NCBI GenBank assembly: GCA_902782895.1
Contig: CACZPA010000203.1
Location: 1 to 17,684, forward strand
Length of the DNA: 17,684 nucleotides
Direction of reading: 5' to 3'
Origin: an uncultured Eubacteriales bacterium
GTDB taxonomy: Bacteria > Bacillota > Clostridia > Lachnospirales > Bianqueaceae
The notes under the pieces were generated by a model. That model saw only the letters and a list, made by a program, of their open reading frames with translations, had not been told where the DNA came from and made no database searches. Position 1 is the first letter of the stretch. The number at the start of each line of letters is the position of its first letter. A program made the position numbers and the translations under genes. Of this stretch, positions 1 to 6,448 are shown piece after piece.

Positions 1-48
1 CTGTGCGGGATGGCTGTGAATCTGGTTGATGGAGTTAAGATATTCTGA
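1..48 (+). other. Possible C-terminal tail of an upstream gene
   Basis: Frame 1 is open from the window edge to a TGA at 46-48, giving a 15-residue tail that ends in LVDGVKIF. It may be the end of a gene outside the window, or chance. The promoter at 26-54 overlaps it. The other two forward frames close by about position 29. The stretch is too short to assign a product. Confidence 0.2.
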
Positions 49-54
49 TATAAT
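26..54 (+). promoter_or_regulatory. Sigma-A type promoter for the CCG-domain gene
   Basis: The -35 box TTGATG (26-31) is followed by a 17-bp spacer and a perfect -10 box TATAAT (49-54). Transcription would start near 61, about 155 nt ahead of the first gene. This leader (61-215) has no convincing ORF: the ATGs at 79 and 116 give only 18 and 12 codons. Its strongest pairing is a 5-bp CAGAT/ATCTG stem near 172-190, so no riboswitch can be claimed. Confidence 0.6.
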
Positions 55-215
55 AAATAAACAAGAATACTTCAGCTGATGGGAGGGCCTGGAAACAGAC
101 GGACTCCAGATAATCCATGCCATCAAGAAACATGACTCTTAAGAAATGCTGCTAAGGAACAGATCCTCGCGCAGATCGGAAACAATCTGAGTTTATATTA
201 GGAGAAGTATAATCC

Positions 216-872
216 ATGTATATCTATTATCCGAGCTGTAATTATCAGAGGCTTTTCCCGGAGACGGCCGCGAAGGCGCGCACGTATCTGGAAACGCAGT
301 CCGACGTTGCTATTGCGGGCTGCTGTCACAAAACCGCAGATCGCGCGCAGCAAGGCGATACCATTGTAACCGTCTGTTTAAGCTGTATGCGAACCCTGGA
401 CGAAGTGTGCGAAGATGTTCCGGGCATCAGTTTATATGAGCTTCTGCTGACGCGTGAGGATTTCCCATGGCCGGATTACGGAGGACGGGAGATGACGCTG
501 CAGGACTGTTTCCGCGCAAGAGGGAAGCATTCGCTGCAGGACGCGGTCAGAGAATGCCTTCATAAAATGAATATTACGGTTAGGGAGCTGGAGAAGAACC
601 GGGACGACGCGGATTATGACGGCAGTTTCCTTCTGCATAATCCATACCCGCAGAATATGCAGGAAGCGCCTCGTTATTATGCAGATTACCTGCCTCGGCA
701 TGTGACTCTGATCCCAGAGGAAGGATGGCTGAACGTCTATCGTAAGCAGGTCAGTCTGTATCAGACGAAAGCCGTCGTAACCTACTGCACCACGTGCTGC
801 CGCGGCGTGCGGGACGGAGATGTGGAGAAGGCACACGAGATCTATCATCTCACAGAGCTTATTTTCGCATGA
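216..872 (+). CDS. Cysteine-rich CCG-domain-like protein (HdrB-related)
   Basis: This 218-residue soluble protein has no signal peptide or membrane segment. Its cysteine pattern resembles the CCG domain of heterodisulfide reductase subunit B and related iron-sulfur proteins: C8, the pair C36-C37 in AGCCHK, and C54-x2-C57 in CLSC. A second cluster, C191-x2-C194-C195 in CTTCC, lies near the C terminus. Spacings in the first cluster are shorter than in the classical motif, and a complete second CCG repeat is not apparent. CCG domains in characterised proteins bind unusual [4Fe-4S] clusters or zinc; metal binding here is inferred. No HdrA, HdrC, lactate-utilisation or glycolate-oxidase partner is adjacent, so the electron-transfer partner is unknown. 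The start is supported by AGGAGAAG at 201-208. The gene follows a strong promoter and is separated from the next cluster by 54 bp. Confidence 0.6.
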   Translation: MYIYYPSCNYQRLFPETAAKARTYLETQSDVAIAGCCHKTADRAQQGDTIVTVCLSCMRTLDEVCEDVPGISLYELLLTREDFPWPDYGGREMTLQDCFRARGKHSLQDAVRECLHKMNITVRELEKNRDDADYDGSFLLHNPYPQNMQEAPRYYADYLPRHVTLIPEEGWLNVYRKQVSLYQTKAVVTYCTTCCRGVRDGDVEKAHEIYHLTELIFA

Positions 873-889
873 CCATTCTATAGGATTAT

Positions 890-898
890 TGATATACA
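890..898 (+). promoter_or_regulatory. Weak extended -10 promoter candidate before the SIMPL gene
   Basis: TG-A-TATACA at 890-898 fits an extended -10 element, but the sequence 17 bp upstream (TGACCA, 870-875) is a poor -35 box. It could start the SIMPL-kinase transcript in the 54-bp gap after the CCG gene; read-through from the promoter at 26-54 is an equally good explanation. Confidence 0.25.
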
Positions 899-926
899 TG
901 GATTCCACAGTAAAGGAGGGGGCAAA

Positions 927-1589
927 ATGAAAACGATTCGGGTAACAGGAAGAGGACAGATCAAGGTCAAACCGGATCTGACCAGGATTCGGATCACTCT
1001 GGAGGATACGCATGCTTCATACGAAGAGACGCTCTGCCGTTCGTCGGAGCGTTCACAGGCACTGCGGACGTTACTGCAGTTTTTTGACTTCGCTCCGTCA
1101 GACCTGAAAACACTGAACTTTCAGGTCAATACCGAATATGAGTCCTACCAGGAGGACGGCGTATATAAACAGCGTTTTCGCGGATATACGTATATGCATG
1201 AGATGAAGATCGAGTTTCCGATCGATAATGAACGGCTTGGCCGTATCCTTTTCGCGTTGAGTGAGAGCGAGATTAAGCCGGTTTTCCAGATCAGCTATAC
1301 GGTCAGCAATCCGGAAGACGCCAAAAACACGGTGCTTGCACAGGCCGTATCCGACGCTGCGAAAAAAGCTCGCGTTCTCGCGGATGCGGCCGGAGTCCCT
1401 CTTGACACGATCCAGAGCATCGATTATTCCTGGGATCAGGTCAATCTCGAGGTCCGCCCGATGATGAAGATGATGGCTGTCGGTGAAAACAGCACCGTGG
1501 ACAGGGCTTTTGCTTTAGATATCGAACCGGAAGATATCAATCTGACCGATGTCGTAACCGTCGTCTGGGAGATCGCGCAGGATGATTAA
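927..1589 (+). CDS. SIMPL (DUF541) domain protein
   Basis: The 220-residue product covers one SIMPL/DUF541 domain. The N terminus IRVTGRGQIKVKPDLTRI matches the family's opening strand with its G-x-G and P-D landmarks, and the C-terminal IEPEDINLTDVVTVVWEI matches the closing strand seen in the oligomer-forming members. Family members include BP26/Omp28 and mammalian SIMPL; those bacterial members are usually exported, whereas this one has no signal peptide and is probably cytoplasmic. Biochemical function is unknown for this type. The start is fixed by a strong AAAGGAGGGGG site at 912-922. Its last codons overlap the kinase start by 8 bp (1582-1589), so the two genes are translationally coupled and probably act in one process, perhaps envelope stress or membrane organisation. 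Confidence 0.8.
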   Translation: MKTIRVTGRGQIKVKPDLTRIRITLEDTHASYEETLCRSSERSQALRTLLQFFDFAPSDLKTLNFQVNTEYESYQEDGVYKQRFRGYTYMHEMKIEFPIDNERLGRILFALSESEIKPVFQISYTVSNPEDAKNTVLAQAVSDAAKKARVLADAAGVPLDTIQSIDYSWDQVNLEVRPMMKMMAVGENSTVDRAFALDIEPEDINLTDVVTVVWEIAQDD

Positions 1590-2418
1590 ACGGATTCAGC
1601 GGCTGCTGACGGTAATCGTAGTTCCCGGATATGTGGTGATGGCGATCTGTCTGTTATACTGGCTGATGCTGGGATTAAATCTCCTCGAGATCCGTTCCCT
1701 GGCAATCAATCTCATCATTGGTTTTGTATTTGTGCTGAGCGCGGCCGGAGCATTGACAGGAACATGGGTTAAAATGTTTTATGCCAAATCCTTACAGGAT
1801 AATCTGGACAACCTGAACGCTCTGAATACCCGGCTGCGCAGACAGCGGCATGAGTATCTGAACGAAATGCAGGTCGTATATGGACTCCTGGAACTTGGAG
1901 AAGCGGAAGAGGCGCTGACCTTTCTGAAGCCGGTTTATGATGAAACCGCCCGGACTGGACGCGCGCTTAAAACCGCGCATCCGGCTGTCAACGCCTTGTT
2001 GATGAACAAGATGAACCTGGCGGAAGAGCGGCATGTCGCTTTTTATACCGAAATCTCCGCGAATCTGAGCTCAGCCGCCATGGACGCCTGGAGCCTGTGC
2101 AAGATTCTGGGCAATCTGATCGATAACGCGCTGACGGCCGCCGAGCAGGATGAAGAAGCAGAAGTGCATCTGGAGATCCGCGAGGATGCTTCGGAATGCG
2201 AGATCTGCATCTATAACAACGGAGCATTTATAGAAGAAAAGGATCGCGACAAGGTCTTTGAAGACGGTTTTACGGGCAAGTCTTCCGAAGGACACGGCTT
2301 TGGCCTGGGGATCGTCCGGAATCTCGTCCGGCAGTCCGGCGGCAGGATCGAACTGGAATCCCGGCAGGGACGGACCATGTTTACAGTCCATATACCTAAA
2401 CGATCCGATACAGAGTGA
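1582..2418 (+). CDS. Two-TM sensor histidine kinase, Spo0B/CitA type
   Basis: This 278-residue kinase has two N-terminal membrane helices (about residues 9-33 and 40-62) joined by only a few residues, so there is no extracellular sensor domain. It continues into a Spo0B-like dimerisation helix with the probable phospho-acceptor H90 in RRQRHEYLNEMQVVYGLL. The ATPase domain shows the N-box GNLIDNAL (178-184) and the glycine-rich lid GHGFGLGIVR (237-246). This layout matches the citrate/malate (CitA/DcuS) and Agr-like branch of kinases, which commonly pair with LytTR regulators. The likely partner is the LytTR regulator at 4265-5071, with NfeD, FloA and an 84-residue gene in between. With no outer sensor, it may read a signal within the membrane or from a membrane partner; FloA or NfeD are candidates by position only. 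The gene starts inside the end of the SIMPL gene. Confidence 0.85.
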   Translation: MIKRIQRLLTVIVVPGYVVMAICLLYWLMLGLNLLEIRSLAINLIIGFVFVLSAAGALTGTWVKMFYAKSLQDNLDNLNALNTRLRRQRHEYLNEMQVVYGLLELGEAEEALTFLKPVYDETARTGRALKTAHPAVNALLMNKMNLAEERHVAFYTEISANLSSAAMDAWSLCKILGNLIDNALTAAEQDEEAEVHLEIREDASECEICIYNNGAFIEEKDRDKVFEDGFTGKSSEGHGFGLGIVRNLVRQSGGRIELESRQGRTMFTVHIPKRSDTE

Positions 2419-2457
2419 CAATTCAGCCCTCAAAATGTATGATTCGCCGGAAGTCTA

Positions 2458-2486
2458 TTGCGCGAATCGCGAAGATGGTCTATGAT
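2458..2486 (+). promoter_or_regulatory. Possible internal promoter for the nfeD-floA genes
   Basis: TTGCGC (2458-2463), a 17-bp spacer and TATGAT (2481-2486) lie in the 96-bp gap between the kinase and NfeD. The -10 box matches 5 of 6 positions and the -35 box only 3 of 6. A start near 2493 would leave the NfeD ribosome binding site intact. No SigW-like TGAAAC...CGTA pair, the signal reported for the Bacillus floA operon, was found here. Confidence 0.4.
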
Positions 2487-2514
2487 CGAATCAGCTACAG
2501 AAGGGAGGGATTCG

Positions 2515-3006
2515 ATGACTGGACTGGAAATACTCGGCCTCGTGCTGTTGATCCTTGCGTTTGTATTCATCGGAATCGAGTGTCTGATACCGGGCTTTGG
2601 AGCTCCGGGCATTGTAGGAGCGATCTGCCTGATTATCGGAATCGCTCTGAGTGTGGATACATGGCAGCAGGCGATGATCCTGACAGCGATTCTGGCCGTT
2701 GTACTGGCTATATTCATCTTTGTGATGCTGAGGCTGCTTCACAGCGGCAAGCTCAGATCACCTATCGTGCTGAAGGAAAAGCTCGATAAGGAGAGAGGTT
2801 TCATCAGTTCGGAAGATCTGAACTATCTGGTCGGCCGTGAGGGTAAAGCCGTAACGGATCTGCGGCCGGCAGGCAAGATCTCCGTGGATGATCTCGTTCT
2901 GGATGTGATTTCAAGCGGAGCCTATATTGAAAGCGGAGCAAATGTACGCATCACAGGTGTCAGCAATTCTTCGTTGGTCGTGCAGAAAACCGATCGGGAC
3001 GCGTAA
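2515..3006 (+). CDS. NfeD-like membrane protein (short form)
   Basis: The 163-residue protein has an N-terminal hydrophobic region of two to three helices (about residues 4-75), with the IECLIPGFGAPGIVG segment typical of NfeD, then a C-terminal OB-fold domain bearing GKAVTDLRPAGKI and ending in VRITGVSNSSLVV. It lacks the N-terminal ClpP-class serine protease domain of long NfeD proteins, so it is the short form. NfeD proteins are genetically linked to flotillins and stomatins and are thought to assist their membrane assemblies, which fits FloA immediately downstream. The ATG at 2515 is chosen because GGGAGGGA ends at 2510. An in-frame TTG at 2458 would add 19 polar residues without a ribosome site and coincides with the possible promoter. 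Confidence 0.85.
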   Translation: MTGLEILGLVLLILAFVFIGIECLIPGFGAPGIVGAICLIIGIALSVDTWQQAMILTAILAVVLAIFIFVMLRLLHSGKLRSPIVLKEKLDKERGFISSEDLNYLVGREGKAVTDLRPAGKISVDDLVLDVISSGAYIESGANVRITGVSNSSLVVQKTDRDA

Positions 3007-3051
3007 ATCCCGTACGGCGGCACACAACAGACTCTACAGGAGGGTTTTATA

Positions 3052-4011
3052 ATGGAAGGACCTTACATTATCATTGCGATTATCGTACTTATACTGGGTG
3101 TATTCTTTACGGTGGTTCCGGTTGGCTTGTGGATTTCGTCCATGGCTTCCGGTGTAAAGGTCGGCCTCTTCTCGCTGGTCGGCATGAAGCTGCGCCGCGT
3201 CAGACCGGACCGCATCCTGCTTCCGATGATCAAGGCGACCAAAGCCGGACTTTCTCTGAACATGAATGAACTGGAAGCACATTACCTGGCCGGCGGTAAC
3301 GTGGACGGCGTTGTCGACGCACTGATCGCTTCCGAGCGTGCCGGCATTGACCTTTCCTTTGAAAAGGCTGCCGCGATCGATCTGGCCGGACGTCAGGTTC
3401 TCGAAGCTGTTAAGATGAGTGTTAATCCGAAGGTTATCGAGACACCGAATATCTCGGCCGTTGCGAAAGACGGTATTGAGCTTCTTGTCAAAGCCCGTGT
3501 TACGGTACGCGCGAATCTGGAGCGCCTGGTCGGTGGTGCCGGCGAATCCACGATTCTGGCCCGTATCGGTGAAGGTATTGTCACGACGGTCGGTTCTTCC
3601 GTATCTCATAAAGAGGTCCTGGAGAATCCCGACAACATCTCAAAGCTGGTGCTTTCCAAGGGACTGGATTCCGGAACCGCTTTTGAAATCCTTTCCATCG
3701 ATATCGCGGACATCGACGTAGGCCGCAATATCGGAGCGCATCTGCAGAGCCTGCAGGCGGAAGCCGATAAGAATATCGCGCAGGCTAAGGCAGAGGAGCG
3801 CCGCGCTATGGCTATCGCTCTCGAGCAGGAAATGAGAGCGTCGGTTGTACAGGCTGAAGCCGAAGTACCGCACGCACTTGCTACCGCTCTGCGGGAGGGT
3901 CGTCTGAGTGTCATGGATTATTACAATATGCAGAATATTCAGGCGGATACCAAGATGCGTCAGGAGATCGCCGGCGACGGACAGGCCACCAATATCACGG
4001 AAGGTGAGTAA
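3052..4011 (+). CDS. floA: Flotillin-like protein FloA
   Basis: The 319-residue protein matches FloA (YqfA/UPF0365; B. subtilis protein of about 330 residues) along its whole length. Residues 4-26 form the single N-terminal membrane anchor, followed by VKVGLFSLVGMKLRRVRP, the SPFH/PHB-like core with NPKVIETPNISAVAKDGIEL, then a charged helical segment with AQAKAEERRAMAIALEQEMRA and the conserved end EVPHALATALREGRLSVMDY. FloA forms oligomeric assemblies in fluid membrane microdomains and affects secretion, signalling-kinase function and cell shape in Bacillus. The start follows AGGAGGG, about 10 bp upstream. It sits between NfeD and a small gene, reminiscent of the yqeZ-yqfA-yqfB order I recall from B. 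subtilis. Unusually, it is also bracketed by a histidine kinase and its probable regulator. Confidence 0.95.
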   Translation: MEGPYIIIAIIVLILGVFFTVVPVGLWISSMASGVKVGLFSLVGMKLRRVRPDRILLPMIKATKAGLSLNMNELEAHYLAGGNVDGVVDALIASERAGIDLSFEKAAAIDLAGRQVLEAVKMSVNPKVIETPNISAVAKDGIELLVKARVTVRANLERLVGGAGESTILARIGEGIVTTVGSSVSHKEVLENPDNISKLVLSKGLDSGTAFEILSIDIADIDVGRNIGAHLQSLQAEADKNIAQAKAEERRAMAIALEQEMRASVVQAEAEVPHALATALREGRLSVMDYYNMQNIQADTKMRQEIAGDGQATNITEGE

Positions 4012-4013
4012 AC

Positions 4014-4268
4014 ATGAATCTGTATGATTTGCTGCGGGCGGGTATCAATCCTGCGGAGACGGATCAGCAGGAAACATCTGTCGAGGTTGAAGAATCCGCG
4101 GCTCCGCAGGAGGCTGTTCCTGTAAAGCCTGTCGCGGTACAGGCCGCCGGGAACCAGAATGTAGCAAGGACCCTGCGGGCCATGCTGCACAATAATATGG
4201 GCAGAAAGGCCGCGATCGCCGCTGTGGAAATCCTCGGCGAACCGGTCAGTAAACGGAGAAAAGCATGA
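4014..4268 (+). CDS. Small unknown protein in the floA operon
   Basis: This 84-residue protein is not recognised. It has a short N-terminal segment (MNLYDLLRAGINP), a middle rich in Glu, Pro, Ala and Val that is probably disordered (about residues 14-45), and a basic helical C terminus (RTLRAMLHNNMGRKAAIAAVEIL, ending SKRRKA). There is no membrane helix or signal peptide. It begins 2 bp after the floA stop, with GGAAGGTGAG inside the floA end as ribosome site, and its stop overlaps the regulator start in ATGA. Coupling on both sides argues that it is a real gene translated with FloA and the regulator. A small gene also follows floA in Bacillus (yqfB), but homology was not tested. A small adaptor between FloA and a partner is one guess. 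Confidence 0.7.
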   Translation: MNLYDLLRAGINPAETDQQETSVEVEESAAPQEAVPVKPVAVQAAGNQNVARTLRAMLHNNMGRKAAIAAVEILGEPVSKRRKA

Positions 4269-5071
4269 AGATCAAGGTCATGATCGTGGACGACGAGCCC
4301 CGTATCCGGCTGATCCTGCGAAAAGTCATTGAACAGACGGAAGATTTCGAAGTGATTGCGGAATGCGGAAGCAGGAAGGACGCACTGCGAGGGTTTAGTG
4401 AACTGAAGCCTGATGTCGTTTTCATGGATGTCGATCTGCAGGGCAATCTGCAGGATCAACAGTTCGACGATATGGAGACTTCAGGTGAGACAGCCCATGA
4501 TACAGGCACGTCTGCCGAAGGCATCGAGTGTGCACGGATCATGATGGACGCTTCGCCGGATCTGAAGCTGATCTTCGCAACGGCCTATGCGGAATATATG
4601 CCAAGCGCCTTTGAGATGTATGCTTTTGACTATCTGGTCAAGCCCTTTGATATCGCAAGAATCCGCCATACGCTTGAGAGGATCCGCAAACAGACCGGTT
4701 CATCTGACAGTCAGCCTAAAGCATCCGCGGCACCCAGAAGTGCGGATGCAAGGCTGATGATCAGAGGAAGGGACAGTATTTCGATCGTGCGTCCGGAGGA
4801 TATTTATCTGGTGATGCGGGAGGGCGACTCGACGGTCATACGGACCGCGAAGGAGCGGATCGTGACGTCCATGACGATGCAGGAGATCGAGAATCGTCTT
4901 TCGCCGCGCAAATTCCTGCGCAGCCATAGATCGTATATCATTAATCTGGACCGGATCACCGGAATAGAGCCTTACGGCAGATGGACCTATATCGTAAAGC
5001 TTGCGGGGATACCGGAAGACGCGTTGATCACGAAGGAAAAGTTCGACGAAATCAGCAGTCGGTTTTCATGA
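4265..5071 (+). CDS. LytTR response regulator with an insertion in the receiver domain
   Basis: The 268-residue regulator has a receiver domain (about residues 1-142) and a C-terminal LytTR DNA-binding domain (about 163-268). Receiver landmarks are the acidic pair D9-D10, phospho-acceptor D55 in VVFMD, T106 in FATA and K126 in YLVKPF. The LytTR part shows RGRDSISIVRPEDIYLV, FLRSHRSYIINLDRI and the closing ALITKEKFDEI. Between D55 and the next receiver helix lie roughly 25 extra residues (about 60-84), rich in Asp, Glu, Gln, Ser and Thr, where typical receivers have a short loop. The gene overlaps the preceding 84-residue gene by 4 bp. The kinase at 1582-2418 is the likely phosphodonor. LytTR proteins usually bind paired direct repeats; none was identified here. 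A terminator overlaps the stop codon. Confidence 0.9.
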   Translation: MKIKVMIVDDEPRIRLILRKVIEQTEDFEVIAECGSRKDALRGFSELKPDVVFMDVDLQGNLQDQQFDDMETSGETAHDTGTSAEGIECARIMMDASPDLKLIFATAYAEYMPSAFEMYAFDYLVKPFDIARIRHTLERIRKQTGSSDSQPKASAAPRSADARLMIRGRDSISIVRPEDIYLVMREGDSTVIRTAKERIVTSMTMQEIENRLSPRKFLRSHRSYIINLDRITGIEPYGRWTYIVKLAGIPEDALITKEKFDEISSRFS

Positions 5072-5089
5072 GAAAGCCGGCTGTTTTTT
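5056..5089 (+). terminator. Rho-independent terminator overlapping the regulator stop codon
   Basis: A 12-bp stem pairs 5056-5067 with 5072-5083, with two G-U pairs (5063/5076 and 5059/5080), around the loop ATGA, followed by six T (5084-5089). The TGA stop at 5069-5071 lies in the loop, so the left arm codes for the protein's last residues. It ends the SIMPL-to-regulator cluster. Confidence 0.85.
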
Positions 5090-5090
5090 C

Positions 5091-5119
5091 TTGTAAAATC
5101 GGCCGGGCCGTAGTATAGT
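5091..5119 (+). promoter_or_regulatory. Sigma-A type promoter for diaminopropionate ammonia-lyase
   Basis: TTGTAA (5091-5096), a 17-bp spacer and TATAGT (5114-5119) follow the terminator directly. The predicted start near 5126 leaves a leader of about 55 nt before the ATG at 5181. The GC-rich palindrome GGCCGGGCC lies within the spacer and could be an operator, though nothing identifies a binder. Confidence 0.65.
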
Positions 5120-5180
5120 ACAGATAGATCTATAGAAGCTGCTGACTGAAGAATATAAAGATGAGGAGAATGAGCTGCAT

Positions 5181-6371
5181 ATGGACCGGAAATACTGTTT
5201 CGACCATTTCAACGTGATCTCGAGGACGCCTGTATATTCAGAGGATTCGTGCTGCTTTACGGAGGAACAGGCCAAAGATACCGTGCGTTTTCACACGAGC
5301 CTGCCTTTTTATCAGGTAACGCCGCTCTGGTCGATGAGCTGCGCCGCAAAAGAGTACCAGATCGATTCCATCCTCGTAAAGGATGAATCCTTCCGCTTCG
5401 GGTTGAACGCGTTCAAAGGCTTGGGCGGAAGCTACAGTATGTTTCGGATTCTGTGCGAGAAGCTGGGGCTGGATCCGATGACGACGGATTTCTCCACGTT
5501 TCAGAGAGAGGATATCCGCAAAGCCTGCAGCGATATTGAATTCGTAACGACAACGGACGGCAATCATGGGAAAGGCGTATCCTGGGCGGCCGGCATCTTT
5601 GGCTGCAAGGCGCATGTTTATATGCCAAAAGGCACTGTGGAGGCAAGACGCCGCGCGATTGAAACAGCCGGAAGCGCTACCGCGGAGATTACGGACATGA
5701 TCTATGACGATACCGTTCGTTACACCGCCTCCCTTGCCGAGAAAAACGGTTGGATCCTGATACAGGATACTTCCTGGCCGGGGTATGAAAGATTTCCAAG
5801 ATGGATCATCGAAGGCTACCTGACGATGGGAGAAGAGATCCGGACCCAGATGAACGGGCAGTTGCCTACGCATATCTTCCTGCAGGCGGGCGTCGGCTCG
5901 ATGGCGGGCGGTCTGGAGTCCTACTTTATGAATCTGGCAGGGGATCAGAAGCCTGTTGTCGTGATCGTGGAAGCCAAGGGTTCGGACTGCATATATCAAT
6001 CCGCGCAGGCAAACGATGGGAAGGCGCATACCGCAGTCGGTGAGGCGCCGACGATCATGGCCGGACTCAATTGCGGAACGCCATGCGGTCTCGTCTGGCC
6101 GGTTCTGCGGGACTGCACGTCGCTCTATGTTTCATGTGAGGACGTCGTTACGGAACAGGGCATGAGAGCATACGCCAAACCGGCAGGGACGGACAAAGCC
6201 GTGGTTTCAGGCGAATCCGGAGCGGTAACCTACGGTCTGCTCCGGAACGTATTCGAATCCGACCGCTTAAGAGAGATCTTTCAGATCGACAAGAACTCTC
6301 GTGTTCTGCTGATCAGTACGGAAGGCAATACCGATCCGGATGATTACGCGAGAGTGCTTGGGGAATTCTGA
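5181..6371 (+). CDS. dpaL: Diaminopropionate ammonia-lyase (PLP enzyme)
   Basis: The 396-residue protein matches the length of DpaL/YgeX, a fold-type II PLP enzyme of the threonine synthase/tryptophan synthase beta superfamily that cleaves 2,3-diaminopropionate to pyruvate and two ammonia. K79 in FGLNAFKGLGGSYS is the expected Schiff-base lysine. D126 in TTDGNHGKG and D197 in IQDTSW correspond in spacing to the two catalytic aspartates I recall from the E. coli enzyme (Asp120, Asp189). LQAGVGSMAGG near 235-245 is the phosphate-binding glycine loop. The start follows AGGAG at 5164-5168 with 12-nt spacing; an ATG at 5170 is out of frame. It has its own promoter and no adjacent ygeW/ygeY/hydantoinase or transporter genes, unlike the enterobacterial cluster, so it may simply detoxify diaminopropionate or D-serine-like compounds. 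Soluble and cytoplasmic. Confidence 0.93.
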   Translation: MDRKYCFDHFNVISRTPVYSEDSCCFTEEQAKDTVRFHTSLPFYQVTPLWSMSCAAKEYQIDSILVKDESFRFGLNAFKGLGGSYSMFRILCEKLGLDPMTTDFSTFQREDIRKACSDIEFVTTTDGNHGKGVSWAAGIFGCKAHVYMPKGTVEARRRAIETAGSATAEITDMIYDDTVRYTASLAEKNGWILIQDTSWPGYERFPRWIIEGYLTMGEEIRTQMNGQLPTHIFLQAGVGSMAGGLESYFMNLAGDQKPVVVIVEAKGSDCIYQSAQANDGKAHTAVGEAPTIMAGLNCGTPCGLVWPVLRDCTSLYVSCEDVVTEQGMRAYAKPAGTDKAVVSGESGAVTYGLLRNVFESDRLREIFQIDKNSRVLLISTEGNTDPDDYARVLGEF

Positions 6372-6448
6372 CGGTTTTATAGAAAAGCTGATATTCATCA
6401 GTAACATTGGAGCTACGGCTTCGTATTATTATACAGGGGGTCAGTTCT

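Noticed and set aside
432..1013. Long minus-strand open frame opposite the CCG gene and SIMPL start
   Set aside because: It lies antisense to two well-supported genes, has no ribosome site and gives no recognisable protein features.
2419..2514. SigW-type promoter for nfeD-floA as in Bacillus
   Set aside because: No TGAAAC with a CGTA at 16-17 bp could be found in this gap or before the SIMPL gene.
6401..6435. Promoter-like pairs ahead of the glycosidase-like gene (TTGGAG/TATACA and GTAACA/TATTAT, 17-bp spacers)
   Set aside because: Either start point would fall at or beyond the ribosome binding site at 6436-6440, leaving the transcript without a usable site.
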